A stretch of DNA of 64,000 nt from CAIQQQ01 sp040399685 (GCA_040399685.1 JBBART010000001.1:290092-354091); one strand, 5' to 3'; numbered from the stretch's first letter, positions 8,247-17,580 are shown. The notes: generated from the sequence alone by a model not told the origin. Translations and numbers: made by a program.

Positions 8247-8914
8247 CAACCCTCGTCGAATTCGACGATGGCGACATCCAGCAGCCGTTCGATCACCTCG
8301 GGCTCCTGCGCGCCGGCAATGGCGTGCTTGCCGCCCACGACGAAGCAGGGCACGCCGTTGATGCCCAGCCGGTGGGCCCGCAGGTTCTCTGAATGCACGC
8401 CGTCCGCCTCTTCGTCGCTGAACAGGAAGGCCTGCGCCGCCATCGGGTCCAGGCCGCAGGACCCTGCCACCGCCACCAGAACCTGGCTGTCGCCAATGTC
8501 GCGTCCATCGGTGAAATGGGCGGAAAACAGCGCTTCGAGCAGGTCGGTCCCACACCCGGCCTCTGACGCCCAGCGCACGAGGCGATGTGCATCCACCGAC
8601 GACGGGGTGCGCCGGATTCGCTCGAAGCGGAACATCACGCCCTCGGCCCGGCCGATCTCGGCAATCGAGCCGTAGAGCCTGCGCGCCCGTTCCTCGCCGC
8701 CGAACTTGCGGACCACGTAATCCGCCCGCGCCATGCCGGCGCGCGGCATATCGGGGTTTAACAGGAATGGCCGCCACACGAGGTCGAAGATGATTTCAGG
8801 CCGGTTCCGCAGCGTTCGCATCAGCCGGCGCAGGCCCAGATAGCACCATGGGCAGACCAGATCGTAGACGACCTCGATCGACAGCCGCGCGCGGGGAGGG
8901 GACAGGGCATTCAT
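8246..8914 (-). CDS. DsbA-family thiol oxidoreductase, FrnE-like (cytoplasmic)
   Basis: This 222-residue protein has a thioredoxin-fold active site CPWC (21-24) close to the N-terminus and no signal peptide. It continues with FRFERIRRTPSSVDAHRLVRWA and ends with GVPCFVVGGKHAIAGAQ, which is the cis-Pro region and helix of the FrnE/2-hydroxychromene-2-carboxylate isomerase group. It probably catalyses dithiol-disulfide exchange or a glutathione-dependent step in the cytoplasm. The open frame extends upstream to 9316, but the ATG at 8914 puts the active site at the family position; the longer frame runs into the LysR gene. Confidence 0.82.
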   Translation of the reverse strand: MNALSPPRARLSIEVVYDLVCPWCYLGLRRLMRTLRNRPEIIFDLVWRPFLLNPDMPRAGMARADYVVRKFGGEERARRLYGSIAEIGRAEGVMFRFERIRRTPSSVDAHRLVRWASEAGCGTDLLEALFSAHFTDGRDIGDSQVLVAVAGSCGLDPMAAQAFLFSDEEADGVHSENLRAHRLGINGVPCFVVGGKHAIAGAQEPEVIERLLDVAIVEFDEG

Positions 8915-8964
8915 GATATTGTTATTGCGCCGGGGCGGCCGCTTGGAAAGCAAATCTGTCGCAT

Positions 8965-9879
8965 TCACGCCTCCCCATAAGAGGAGATCATCGGATCGAG
9001 ACGGAATTCCTCCACCAGGAAGTCGATCACGGCGCGGGTCCGCGGCGCCAGGAAGCGCTTTGAGGGATAGACCACCGAAATCGGCCGGCGGGGTGGTCGC
9101 CACGCTTGCAATATCTGCCGCAGCCGCGTTCCCAGCATGTCGTCGCGCATCATCCACAGCGGCACCAGCGCCACGCCGACGCCGGACATGGCCGCCTCGA
9201 TCACCGCCTCGATGCCGTTGCTGCGCAGCCTGCCGGACACCGGCACCGCCAGATGTCCCTCGGGCCCCACGAAATTCCACAGTTCCGGGGTGGGGACGCG
9301 GGTGAACAGGATGCATTCGTGCTGCGTCAATTCCTGTGGGTGCAGCGGCTCGCCGCGTTCGGCCAGATAGGCTTCGCTGGCAACGGCGATGGCGGTGGTG
9401 GACCCGATGCGTCGCGCCACCAGGCTGGCATCCGTCACCTCGCCCACCCGGATCGACAGGTCCAGCCCGTCCTGCACCATGTCCACCACGTTGTCGGTCA
9501 TCGACAGATCGACCGACATCTCCGGATATCGCGCCAGCAGAAGATGCAGCCGCGGCGCCACGTAAAGCCTTCCGAACACGCCCGGGCAGCCAAGGCGGAC
9601 CATGCCGCCGGGGGAACTGCGCCGGCGGCCGATTGTGGCCTCGGTTTCCTCCACAGCTTCCACCACCGCCCGTGCGTGGCTCATCAGGTCTCGTCCGTCT
9701 TCGGTCAGCGTCAGGCTGCGGGTGCTGCGCTGGAACAGTCGCGCCCCCAAATGCGCCTCCAGCGCGGCGATCTGGCGCGACACCGCCGGCTGCGTGGCGC
9801 CCAATTCGCGGGCGACGGCGGAAAAACTGCCGGTTTCAGCGATGCGCAGGAAAATGCGGAAGGCGGCCAGAAGATCCAT
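8965..9879 (-). CDS. LysR-family transcriptional regulator
   Basis: The 304-residue protein starts with MDLLAAFRIFLRIAETGSFSAVARELGATQPAVSRQIAALE, the standard LysR winged helix-turn-helix (1-60), followed by the effector-binding domain. The length is typical. It is divergent from the peroxiredoxin gene at 9992 with 112 bp between the two starts. LysR regulators usually control such a divergent neighbour, so regulation of the peroxiredoxin is a reasonable inference. The downstream gene on the same strand is the DsbA-like protein. Confidence 0.9.
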   Translation of the reverse strand: MDLLAAFRIFLRIAETGSFSAVARELGATQPAVSRQIAALEAHLGARLFQRSTRSLTLTEDGRDLMSHARAVVEAVEETEATIGRRRSSPGGMVRLGCPGVFGRLYVAPRLHLLLARYPEMSVDLSMTDNVVDMVQDGLDLSIRVGEVTDASLVARRIGSTTAIAVASEAYLAERGEPLHPQELTQHECILFTRVPTPELWNFVGPEGHLAVPVSGRLRSNGIEAVIEAAMSGVGVALVPLWMMRDDMLGTRLRQILQAWRPPRRPISVVYPSKRFLAPRTRAVIDFLVEEFRLDPMISSYGEA

Positions 9880-9991
9880 CGTTCATTTCTCACGCCTGAA
9901 GCATGAATGTCATCTAAAACGCGGTGATTAACAACATGTCCGGCATGGACCATATGTTAAGATGTGACGTGGAAGGCTTCGGAAAATCCTG

Positions 9992-10654
9992 ATGGACAAG
10001 CTCACGACTGAACTGAACGCATTCATGAACGGCCTGATGGATCGGCTCGATCCAAAAACGGCGGCGGTGATATGCGACAATCAGACGATGCTGGCGCAAT
10101 CCGGGATCGCTGACCGCGCCATCGGCGTGGGCGATGTGGCGCCGGATTTCACATTGATTGACCAAAGCGACAAACCGTTCTCGCTGTCGGTGGCGTTGAC
10201 CCGTGGCCCCGCCGTGGTGCTGTTCGTGCGCGGCGGCTGGTGTCCGTTCTGTACCATCACGTTGCGTGCGTTTGACCGGGTGCGCGCGGCCTTGGCCCGC
10301 GAAGGAGCCTCGCTGGTGGCGATCTCGCCAGCCACGCCGCAGAACAGCCAGGCCACCGCCGAACGCAACGTGCTGCATTATTCGCTGCTGTCAGACACAT
10401 CCCTCGCCGTCGCCACCGCCTATGGCCTGGTGTGGGAAGCCGCTCCCGCATTGCAGGCGGTTTATGCCCGGCTTGGCCATGACCTGCCGCGCATCAACGG
10501 CACCGGCGACTGGCGGCTGCCGATCCCGGCTGGCTACGTGATCGGCCAGGACGGCATTGTGCAGTCGGCCCGCGTTGACAGTTCCATGACCGTGCGCCTG
10601 CAGCCGTCGGATGCGTTGGCGCAGGTCAAGGCGATGGGCGGCGCATCTTCCTGA
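9992..10654 (+). CDS. Peroxiredoxin-like protein (AhpC/TSA family)
   Basis: This 220-residue protein has a thioredoxin fold with FVRGGWCPFC, placing Cys84 and Cys87 at the active site after PDFTLIDQSDKPFSLS. It belongs to the peroxiredoxin-like group often annotated as AhpC/TSA family, which reduces hydroperoxides. The CxxC arrangement differs from classical two-Cys peroxiredoxins, where the motif is PxxxTxxC, so a thiol-disulfide reductase role is also possible. About 45 extra N-terminal residues precede the domain. It is divergent from a LysR gene. Confidence 0.8.
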   Translation: MDKLTTELNAFMNGLMDRLDPKTAAVICDNQTMLAQSGIADRAIGVGDVAPDFTLIDQSDKPFSLSVALTRGPAVVLFVRGGWCPFCTITLRAFDRVRAALAREGASLVAISPATPQNSQATAERNVLHYSLLSDTSLAVATAYGLVWEAAPALQAVYARLGHDLPRINGTGDWRLPIPAGYVIGQDGIVQSARVDSSMTVRLQPSDALAQVKAMGGASS

Positions 10655-10699
10655 CAGGATGGGCTGTAAGCCGGCCCCGTGATTGTGTAAAACCCGCCG

Positions 10700-12340
10700 A
10701 TGACGATCCCAAATAGGCTCCGCCTGAACGAAATCCGCCTGCCGTTGGAACACGACGAGGTCGCCTTGCGCGCTGCCGTCGTGGAACGGCTGGGGCCTGA
10801 TGCCCCGGCATTGGCTGATTACAGCATCGCCCGCCGTGCGGTGGATGCGCGCAAGAAGCCGTTGATCTTCCTCAGCTACACCATCGACGTCACCCTGTCG
10901 GACGCTGATACGTATGCCCGGATCGCCGTCCAGCCGGGCGTGCGTCCGACGCCGGACACCACCTATCATTACGTGGCCAAGGCGCCGCCGAATGCCCCAC
11001 GGCCGATTGTCATCGGCACTGGGCCGTGCGGCCTGCTGGCGGCGCTGATTCTGGCGCAGATGGGGTTTCGCCCCATCATTCTCGAACGTGGCCGCGTGGT
11101 GCGGGAGCGGACCAAGGACACCTGGGGCCTGTGGCGGCGCGGCGTGCTGGACCCCGCCAGCAACGTGCAGTTCGGCGAAGGCGGCGCCGGCACGTTCAGC
11201 GACGGCAAGCTGTGGAGCCAGATCAAGGACCCGCAGCATCTTGGCCGCAAGGTGCTGGAGGAATTCGTTCGCGCCGGTGCGCCGGAGGAAATTCTGACCG
11301 TGGCGCATCCGCATATCGGCACGTTCCGGCTGGTCACGATGGTGGAAAGCATCCGCGCCACCATCGAGGCGCTTGGCGGCGAATACCGGTTCGACGCCAA
11401 GGTGGTTGATCTGCTGATCGAGACGCATGGCGACCGTCGCCAGATCCGGGGCGTGGTGCTGGAATCAGGTGAGAGCATTCTGTCTGACCACGTGGTGCTG
11501 GCCATCGGCCACAGCGCGCGCGAGACGTTCGCGATGCTGGAGGCGCGCGGCGTTCACATCGAGGCCAAGCCGTTCTCGATTGGTGTGCGAATCGAGCATC
11601 CGCAATCGCTGATCGACCTCAACCGATGGGGTGACCGCGCTGGGCATAAATTGCTGGGGGCGGCCGAATACAAGCTGGTGCATCACTGCGAGACGGGCAT
11701 CGCCAAGGGCCGCACCGTTTATAGTTTCTGCATGTGCCCTGGCGGCACTGTGGTGGCCGCCACGTCTGAGGCGGGCCGTGTTGTGACCAATGGCATGAGC
11801 CAGTATTCGCGCAACGAGCGCAACGCCAATTCGGGCATCGTGGTTGGCATCACGCCGGAGGATTATCCGGGCGGGCTTATGGCCGGCGTGGCGTTCCAGC
11901 GCCATTGGGAGGAACGGGCCTATGTAGCCGGCGGCAGCAGTTACCATGCGCCCGCGCAGCTGGTGGGGGATTTCCTGGCTGGGCGACCGAGCACGAAGTT
12001 GGGCAGCGTTGTGCCGTCGTATCGGCCCGGGGTGACGCCCACGGATCTTTCGTTGTGTCTGCCGGATTTCGCCGTGGCCGCCATTCGTGAGGCGTTGCCG
12101 GTGTTTGCCCGCCAGATCAAGGGTTACGATATGGCCGATGCGGTGATGACGGGCGTGGAGACCCGCACCTCCGCGCCGGTGCGGATCACCCGGGATGCCG
12201 AATTTCAGAGTCTGAATACAATTGGGTTGTATCCCGCCGGAGAGGGCGCCGGGTATGCGGGGGGGATTCTCTCGGCGGGGGTGGACGGGATTAAGGTGGC
12301 CGAGGCGGTGGCGCGTTGTATTGTGATTGATAAAACATAA
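10700..12340 (+). CDS. NAD(P)/FAD-dependent oxidoreductase of the COG2509 type
   Basis: The 546-residue protein has an N-terminal region of about 100 residues, then a Rossmann FAD motif PIVIGTGPCGLLAALILAQM (about 97-116) and a long flavoprotein core ending in PAGEGAGYAGGILSAGVDG, the second FAD-contact motif. This architecture matches the uncharacterised FAD-dependent dehydrogenase group COG2509. SGESILSDHVVLAIGHSARETF is the GxxxATG-like region. The physiological substrate is unknown. It appears to be a single-gene unit, with repeat copy A just past its stop codon. Confidence 0.85.
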   Translation: MTIPNRLRLNEIRLPLEHDEVALRAAVVERLGPDAPALADYSIARRAVDARKKPLIFLSYTIDVTLSDADTYARIAVQPGVRPTPDTTYHYVAKAPPNAPRPIVIGTGPCGLLAALILAQMGFRPIILERGRVVRERTKDTWGLWRRGVLDPASNVQFGEGGAGTFSDGKLWSQIKDPQHLGRKVLEEFVRAGAPEEILTVAHPHIGTFRLVTMVESIRATIEALGGEYRFDAKVVDLLIETHGDRRQIRGVVLESGESILSDHVVLAIGHSARETFAMLEARGVHIEAKPFSIGVRIEHPQSLIDLNRWGDRAGHKLLGAAEYKLVHHCETGIAKGRTVYSFCMCPGGTVVAATSEAGRVVTNGMSQYSRNERNANSGIVVGITPEDYPGGLMAGVAFQRHWEERAYVAGGSSYHAPAQLVGDFLAGRPSTKLGSVVPSYRPGVTPTDLSLCLPDFAVAAIREALPVFARQIKGYDMADAVMTGVETRTSAPVRITRDAEFQSLNTIGLYPAGEGAGYAGGILSAGVDGIKVAEAVARCIVIDKT

Positions 12341-12369
12341 GGTTAGAGAGTTTTAAGTGTGAAGACGAT

Positions 12370-12493
12370 CTTCTTTTTCTGAAGAAAAAGAAGCAAAAAG
12401 ACTTTCATTCACTTTAGGCGCGTGTCGCGGCATCTCCGCGACACGCGCCTAAAGTGAATGAAATTTTTTGGTTCTTTTTTCTAAAAAAGAACC
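12370..12493. repeat. Intergenic three-hairpin repeat, copy A
   Basis: There are three hairpins in tandem. The first is CTTCTTTTTC-TGAA-GAAAAAGAAG (12370-12393). The central one is a perfect 28-bp stem (12403-12430 paired with 12436-12463) around a five-base loop CATCT. The third is GGTTCTTTTTT-CT-AAAAAAGAACC (12470-12493). The same architecture recurs at five other sites in the window. It lies between convergent genes and probably serves as a bidirectional transcription terminator, perhaps spread as a miniature mobile element. Confidence 0.92.
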
Positions 12494-12506
12494 CTTCCTT
12501 TCGCCT

Positions 12507-12986
12507 TCAACGCCGCGTGGGCAGGTCGCGCATTGAGACGCCGGAGTTGATCAGACGCTCCTTGGCGGCTTTGAACGCATCCGTTGAGAAGCGGTCGCGG
12601 TGGCGCAGGATGACCGCTTCGGTGGTCAGTTCCGGCAGGCCGCGCTCCAGAAGCATGGTGTATCGTTCGTCTGGCTCGTCTTCCAGCGCCAGGGACTGAA
12701 GCACCTGCGCCACGCCTTCGCGCGCGACGCGCTGGCGGGTGGGGCTGAGGCGCACCAATTTGCCGCGCTCCTCGCTGAGAACGAGTTCGAGGGCTGTCAT
12801 GGTCTGGAAGAAATCGTGCTCCATGCTGGCAGGATCTTCCTGCGGTTCCAGCACGTACAGGCGTTGGGTGGCGGCCTCGGCCACGTCATCGGCGCCCACG
12901 TTGCGCGCCGTGGTGATCATGACGCGCAGCTTCTTTGGCTCCTCGGTGGTCGCAATGAAGGCCAACTGCTTCGAGTAATCGGTCAT
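12507..12986 (-). CDS. Conserved-looking hypothetical protein
   Basis: I do not recognise a family for this 159-residue protein. It starts MTDYSKQLAFIATTEEPKKLRVMITTARNV and looks mainly alpha-helical and charged, without signal peptide or membrane segment. The start ATG overlaps the stop of the nitroreductase gene by four bases (ATGA), which strongly supports translation and a functional link with that enzyme. The end lies just beyond repeat copy A. Confidence 0.75.
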   Translation of the reverse strand: MTDYSKQLAFIATTEEPKKLRVMITTARNVGADDVAEAATQRLYVLEPQEDPASMEHDFFQTMTALELVLSEERGKLVRLSPTRQRVAREGVAQVLQSLALEDEPDERYTMLLERGLPELTTEAVILRHRDRFSTDAFKAAKERLINSGVSMRDLPTRR

Positions 12987-13819
12987 TTCAGCGGAAACCC
13001 CAATGCTGTCAGGGCGGTGCGCATGCGGTCGCGCCCACCCAGTCCGGCCACCGAGCCAAGCCGGTCGACCACGCGGGACACCCAGCCTGCCACCGGCATG
13101 CCTTCGGCCTTTTGGAACGCCGAAAAGCGGTCCTCGTAATCCTGCACGCCTTGTGCGTCGTGGTCAGCGTTGTAGCGTTCGTGATGCAGCACGACCGATT
13201 GCGACAGGCGCGGCTTGATCGCTGAGGGGCGCTGCGGGTCGGGCAGACCCACGCACAGCCCGAACACCACCATTGTCTGTGGTGGCAATCCGAGGATTTC
13301 TGCCACCTGCTCCGGATCATTGCGCATCGAGCCGATATAGACGGTGCCGAGTCCCAAGGATTCTGCTGCCACCACGGCATTCTGTGCTGCAAGCGAGGCA
13401 TCGACGACGCCGACCATGAACGTTTCGGTGAACGGCAGTCCGGTCATGGGGTGGCCGTGCTGCGCGCCAATCCGCTCGGCGCGGGACAGGTCGCACAGCC
13501 ACAGCAGGAACAGCGGCGCCTCGGAGATGTGCTTCTGGTTGCCGGCCAGAATGGCGAGCTTGTCGCGCACGGCCTGGTCCTGCACCGCAACCACGCTCCA
13601 AAGCTGCATGTTGGACGATGTGGCCGCTGATTGTGCTGCGGCCACGAGCAGTTCCGTGGTGCCTGCGGGCAGCGCGTCGGGCAGGTAGCCGCGCACCGAA
13701 CGATGCGACATCAGTGTGGCGATCACCGGATTCCAGCCGGATGGCGTCTCATGCCGCACCCCATAGCGCGCCTGCAGGGCGTCGGAAGGCTGCGGCGTCA
13801 TCATCTGGTCGTGCGGCAT
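12983..13819 (-). CDS. Nitroreductase-family NAD(P)H-dependent flavin oxidoreductase
   Basis: The 278-residue protein has the FMN-binding SHRSVRGYLPDALP near residue 40, AAQSAATSSNMQLWSV near residue 60 and a GLGTVYIGSMRN segment, matching the NfsA-like nitroreductase family. Such enzymes reduce nitro groups, quinones or other electrophiles with NADPH. The start ATG at 13819 has an AGGAGT ribosome-binding site five bases upstream; the frame extends far upstream but only as antisense to the transporter gene. It is followed by an overlapping small gene, and is divergent from the ABC binding protein at 13928. Confidence 0.88.
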   Translation of the reverse strand: MPHDQMMTPQPSDALQARYGVRHETPSGWNPVIATLMSHRSVRGYLPDALPAGTTELLVAAAQSAATSSNMQLWSVVAVQDQAVRDKLAILAGNQKHISEAPLFLLWLCDLSRAERIGAQHGHPMTGLPFTETFMVGVVDASLAAQNAVVAAESLGLGTVYIGSMRNDPEQVAEILGLPPQTMVVFGLCVGLPDPQRPSAIKPRLSQSVVLHHERYNADHDAQGVQDYEDRFSAFQKAEGMPVAGWVSRVVDRLGSVAGLGGRDRMRTALTALGFPLK

Positions 13820-13927
13820 GAACACTCCTGTTGTGGGCAAATTGCGGTTCGCCAGCATGCCACTGTTGTAGAGGCATGGAAATTGCTGCGAGACTTCCAC
13901 CAGAAGAACCCGTCCAGGAGCCTTTGC

Positions 13928-15541
13928 ATGATCGCCGAGACCCGCGCCAGCCTCATTGCCGCCATGCTGCTCCTCGCCAGCCCCATTGCGGCCCAGGCCG
14001 CCACCCCGCGCGATGCGCTGGTGATGGCGTGGAACCTTGATGCGCTGATCACCTTCGACCCTGCCCAGATCGGCGAGGTGAACGGCAACGACATCGTCTA
14101 TAACGTGTGCGACAGCCTGGTGGGGTTCGATCCGAAGGATGTGTCGCGCATTGTGCCGAAGGCGGCGCAGAGCTGGTCGACCTCGGCGGATGGGCTGACG
14201 CTGACGTTCAAGCTGCGGCCGGACCTGATGTTTCCGAACGGACGGAAGGCGACGGCTGAAGATGCCGCGTGGTCGATGCAGCGGTTTGTGCTGCTGGGCT
14301 TTGGAAATTCGGCCAACCTGACGCAATGGGGCTTCACGAAGGAGGGGATTGCTGAGCAGATCAAGGCGACGGATGAGAGCACCGTGACCATCACGCTGGC
14401 AAAGCCGTATCCTGAGGGGCTGATTCTGTCGGCGGCGTTTGCCAACAACGATGCCTCGATGATCCTGGACAAGCAGGTGGGTGAGAAGAACGCCAAAATT
14501 GTTGATGGCAAGTCGGATTACGGCAATGCGTTCTTCAAGACGTCGCCGGTGTGCGTGGGGCCGTATCGGATTACGAAATGGGACAGCAACGACGTTGTGA
14601 TTTTGGAGCGCAACGATAATTATTGGGGGGCGAAGCCGAAATCGCGCCGCGTGATCATTCGTCACGTGCCGGAATCCGGCGCCGAGCGGCTGTTGCTGGA
14701 ACAGGGTGACGTGGATGTGGCGCGTCTGCTCAAGACCGAGGACCTGTTGGCTCTTGAGAGCAACAAGGATGTTCGCATCGAACAGACCGTGATGCACGGC
14801 TTTCAGTATCTGGCGTTCAACGGCACCGACCCGGTTTTGGCCAACCCGAAGGTGCGCGAGGCGTTCCGCTATCTTATCGATTATGACGGGCTGGGTCGCA
14901 CCGTGCTGCAGTTTCAGGGCGTGCCGCGTGCGTCGCTGGTGCCGGAGGGGGCGTTTGGTGCGTTGGACAAGAAGGAGGGCCAGCCGTTCTTGCTGGATCT
15001 CGTCCGGGCCAAGGCGTTGATCACCGAGGCCGGCTATCCGGATGGGTTCAGCAAGAAGATGATCCTGTCGGCCAATGCCCTGAGCCCCACGATTGCCCAG
15101 CATATCGCGTCCAACGCGGCCAAGATCGGGATCAAGATCGAGCTGGAGCAGATGGCCGATGCGCAGTTGTTCACGCGTGGCCGGGCTCGGGAGTTTCAGA
15201 TTCAGCTGGTGGGTTGGGGGGCTGGATATCCTGATGCGGACAGCATGATTTCCCGCCACGCCGTGAATCCGGACAACCGGCCGGAAGCCAAGTTGGCGCA
15301 GTATCCAAGCTGGCGGGTGGGTTGGCAGTCGCTGGAGATCAACCAGAAGGCCGAGGCCGCGCGGATGGAGCGCGATCCCGTCACGCGCAGCGCGATGTAT
15401 CACGACATTCAGGACTTCATGCTGCACAACGGGCCGATGGCTTATATCTATCAGACCGTGCGGCCCATCGCCGTGCGCAGCGCGGTGAAGGATTTTGTGA
15501 TCTCGCCGTTTGCGGTCGATTACGGTTCTGCATCGAAATAA
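13928..15541 (+). CDS. ABC transporter substrate-binding protein, peptide/nickel (DppA/OppA) type
   Basis: This 537-residue periplasmic protein begins with a Sec signal peptide (basic N-terminus, LIAAMLLLASPIAAQA, cleavage near residue 25). The mature part has the family-5 pattern: LTFKLRPDLMFPNGRKATAEDAAWS, an AFNGTDPVLANPKVREAFRYLIDYDGL stretch, and SMISRHAVNPDNRPEAKLAQYPSW. AGGAG precedes the ATG at 13928 (longer frame to 13631 rejected). It is followed at 5 bp by two permease genes. The ligand could be a peptide, a glycoside or another small solute. Confidence 0.9.
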   Translation: MIAETRASLIAAMLLLASPIAAQAATPRDALVMAWNLDALITFDPAQIGEVNGNDIVYNVCDSLVGFDPKDVSRIVPKAAQSWSTSADGLTLTFKLRPDLMFPNGRKATAEDAAWSMQRFVLLGFGNSANLTQWGFTKEGIAEQIKATDESTVTITLAKPYPEGLILSAAFANNDASMILDKQVGEKNAKIVDGKSDYGNAFFKTSPVCVGPYRITKWDSNDVVILERNDNYWGAKPKSRRVIIRHVPESGAERLLLEQGDVDVARLLKTEDLLALESNKDVRIEQTVMHGFQYLAFNGTDPVLANPKVREAFRYLIDYDGLGRTVLQFQGVPRASLVPEGAFGALDKKEGQPFLLDLVRAKALITEAGYPDGFSKKMILSANALSPTIAQHIASNAAKIGIKIELEQMADAQLFTRGRAREFQIQLVGWGAGYPDADSMISRHAVNPDNRPEAKLAQYPSWRVGWQSLEINQKAEAARMERDPVTRSAMYHDIQDFMLHNGPMAYIYQTVRPIAVRSAVKDFVISPFAVDYGSASK

Positions 15542-15546
15542 TTGTC

Positions 15547-16551
15547 ATGCTCACCGTTTGGGCGAAACAGCTGGGCTCCATCGTGGTCACCTTGATGGGC
15601 CTGCTGGCGTTGACGTTCTTCATGGGGCGGATGCTGCCGGTGGACCCGGTGGTGTCGATCATCGGCGAGCAGGCGGATCAGGCCACGTATGACATGGTTT
15701 ATCACCAGCTTGGCCGCGACCAGCCGTTGATCAAGCAGTTCCTGCTGTTCGTGCGCGACATGATGACCGGGGATTTCGGCAACGCGCTGTTCACCGGGCA
15801 TCGTGTGGCGGATGACCTGATGCGGGTGTTTCCCGCCACGATTGAACTGGCCACCTTTGCCATCTGCATCGGCGTGGGGGTTGGGGTGCCGCTGGGCATG
15901 CTGGCGGCCATCTATCGCGGCACGGCCATTGACCATGCGGCGCGGGTTGTGGGGCTGCTGGGCTATTCCAGCCCCACGTTCTGGTTGGGGCTGATGGGGC
16001 TGATTATTTTCTACGCCGCCCTTGGGCTGGTGGGCGGGCCTGGCCGGCTGGATGTGTCGTTCATCGATATGGTGGAGCCGCATACCGGGCTGCTGTTGGT
16101 CGATTCCTTGTGGGACGGCGAGTATGAGGTGTTCTGGAATGCGTTTCGCCACATCGTGTTGCCCGGCAGCGTGCTGGGCTTTGGTTCGGCCGCCTATATC
16201 AGCCGCATGACCCGCAGCTTTATGCTTGAGCAGCTGCGCCAGGAATATATCGTCGCGGCCCGCGCCAAGGGGTTGTCGAAATGGCGCGTTATCTGGCGCC
16301 ATGCGTTTGCCAATATTGCTGTGCAGCTTATCACCGTGATTGCCCTGGCTTATGCCTTTTTGCTGGAGGGCGCGGTGTTGACCGAGACGGTGTTCGCCTG
16401 GCCCGGGCTTGGCCGCTATTTGACCGCCGGCCTGCTTGCTGGGGATATGAACGCCGTGCTCGCCTGTGTGCTGATTGTGGGCGTGATCTTTATTGGGCTG
16501 AACCTGTTGGCGGATGTGCTTTACCGGGTGATGGACCCGCGCACCCGATGA
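15547..16551 (+). CDS. ABC transporter permease, DppB type
   Basis: The 334-residue inner-membrane protein has about six transmembrane helices and the DppB pattern: an N-terminal helix ending in FFMGRMLPVDPV, then a periplasmic region, then the coupling-helix EAA loop QEYIVAARAKGLSKWRVIWRHA. It forms the transport channel with the next gene, which it overlaps by four bases. The ATG at 15547 is chosen to follow the binding-protein stop; the frame upstream is antisense or internal to that gene. Confidence 0.9.
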   Translation: MLTVWAKQLGSIVVTLMGLLALTFFMGRMLPVDPVVSIIGEQADQATYDMVYHQLGRDQPLIKQFLLFVRDMMTGDFGNALFTGHRVADDLMRVFPATIELATFAICIGVGVGVPLGMLAAIYRGTAIDHAARVVGLLGYSSPTFWLGLMGLIIFYAALGLVGGPGRLDVSFIDMVEPHTGLLLVDSLWDGEYEVFWNAFRHIVLPGSVLGFGSAAYISRMTRSFMLEQLRQEYIVAARAKGLSKWRVIWRHAFANIAVQLITVIALAYAFLLEGAVLTETVFAWPGLGRYLTAGLLAGDMNAVLACVLIVGVIFIGLNLLADVLYRVMDPRTR

Positions 16552-17453
16552 GCGGCGTTTTGACCCTGCGTGATTGGTTGACCGCCGACATCACCACCTC
16601 GCCCCGGCAGGCCAGTCTGCAACGCCTGTATTTCGGTTGGCTGCGGCTTCGCGCCAACCCGTTGGCATTGCTTGGCCTTGGCATTATTGCCGTGCTGATC
16701 ATCACCGCCGTCGCTGCGCCATGGATTGCGCCTGGTGGGTTTGACGATCAGAACCTGAACACCCGCCTGTTGCCGCCGAGTGCCGCCCACTGGTTTGGCA
16801 CCGACGATCTTGGTCGGGACATGTTCGCGCGCCTCGTGTATGGCAGCCGCACCACGCTGACCATTGCTTGTCTGGTGGCTGTTATTGCCGCGCCGCTTGG
16901 CCTGCTGGTGGGCACCACGGCCGGTTATTTTGGCGGCTGGGTGGATGCGGTGTTGATGCGGGTGAACGACATCTTTCTGTCGTTCCCGGGTCTCATCCTG
17001 GCGCTGGGGTTCGTGGCAGCCCTTGGGCCGGGTATTCGCAACGCCATTATTGCCGTGGCGCTGACCGCGTGGCCGCCGATTGCCCGGCTGGCACGGGCTG
17101 AGACGCTGACCATTCGCAAGGCCGATTATATCGCCGCCGTGCGGATTCAGGGGGCGTCTCCGCTGCGGATTATCGCCCGCCACATTGTGCCGATGTGTCT
17201 GCCATCGGTTATCGTGCGGATTACGCTGAACATGGCCGGTATCATTCTCACTGCCGCCGGGTTGGGATTTCTGGGTCTCGGCGCCCAGCCGCCGGCCCCT
17301 GAATGGGGGGCGATGTTGTCGACCGGCCGGAGCCATCTGACCGGCGCATGGTGGTTGGCGACCGTTCCGGGTGTGGCCATTTTGTTTACCAGTTTGGCGT
17401 TTAACCTGGTGGGGGATGAGCTGCGGGATGTGTTGGACCCTCGGGCGGATTAG
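16548..17453 (+). CDS. ABC transporter permease, DppC type
   Basis: This 301-residue permease has the N-terminal OppC-like region, the DDLGRDMFARLVYGSRTTL motif characteristic of DppC/OppC, five to six membrane segments and the EAA loop ADYIAAVRIQGASPLRIIARHI. It pairs with the upstream DppB-type permease. No ATP-binding genes (DppD/DppF) follow; repeat copy B and a convergent dehydrogenase do. The importer therefore needs ATPases encoded elsewhere. Confidence 0.9.
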   Translation: MSGVLTLRDWLTADITTSPRQASLQRLYFGWLRLRANPLALLGLGIIAVLIITAVAAPWIAPGGFDDQNLNTRLLPPSAAHWFGTDDLGRDMFARLVYGSRTTLTIACLVAVIAAPLGLLVGTTAGYFGGWVDAVLMRVNDIFLSFPGLILALGFVAALGPGIRNAIIAVALTAWPPIARLARAETLTIRKADYIAAVRIQGASPLRIIARHIVPMCLPSVIVRITLNMAGIILTAAGLGFLGLGAQPPAPEWGAMLSTGRSHLTGAWWLATVPGVAILFTSLAFNLVGDELRDVLDPRAD

Positions 17454-17472
17454 AGGAAAATATAAGTAAAGT

Positions 17473-17562
17473 GTTCTTTTTTATAAAAAAGAACCAAAAA
17501 ATTTCATTCATTTAAGAAGTTTAATGAAAGTCTTTTTGCTTCTTTTTCTTCAGAAAAAGAAG
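17473..17562. repeat. Intergenic repeat, copy B (central hairpin lost)
   Basis: This copy is in the opposite orientation to copy A. GTTCTTTTTT-AT-AAAAAAGAAC (17473-17494) comes first, and CTTCTTTTTC-TTCA-GAAAAAGAAG (17539-17562) last. The GC-rich central stem is absent; only TTTCATT and AATGAAA remain as its base. It sits between convergent genes. Confidence 0.88.
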
Positions 17563-17580
17563 ATTCTTTACTTCTCCCCC

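Noticed and set aside
12370..12393. The A/T-rich hairpins taken as isolated simple terminators
   Set aside because: The same three-part unit recurs six times with conserved linkers and possible terminal repeats, so a dispersed repeat family is the better description.
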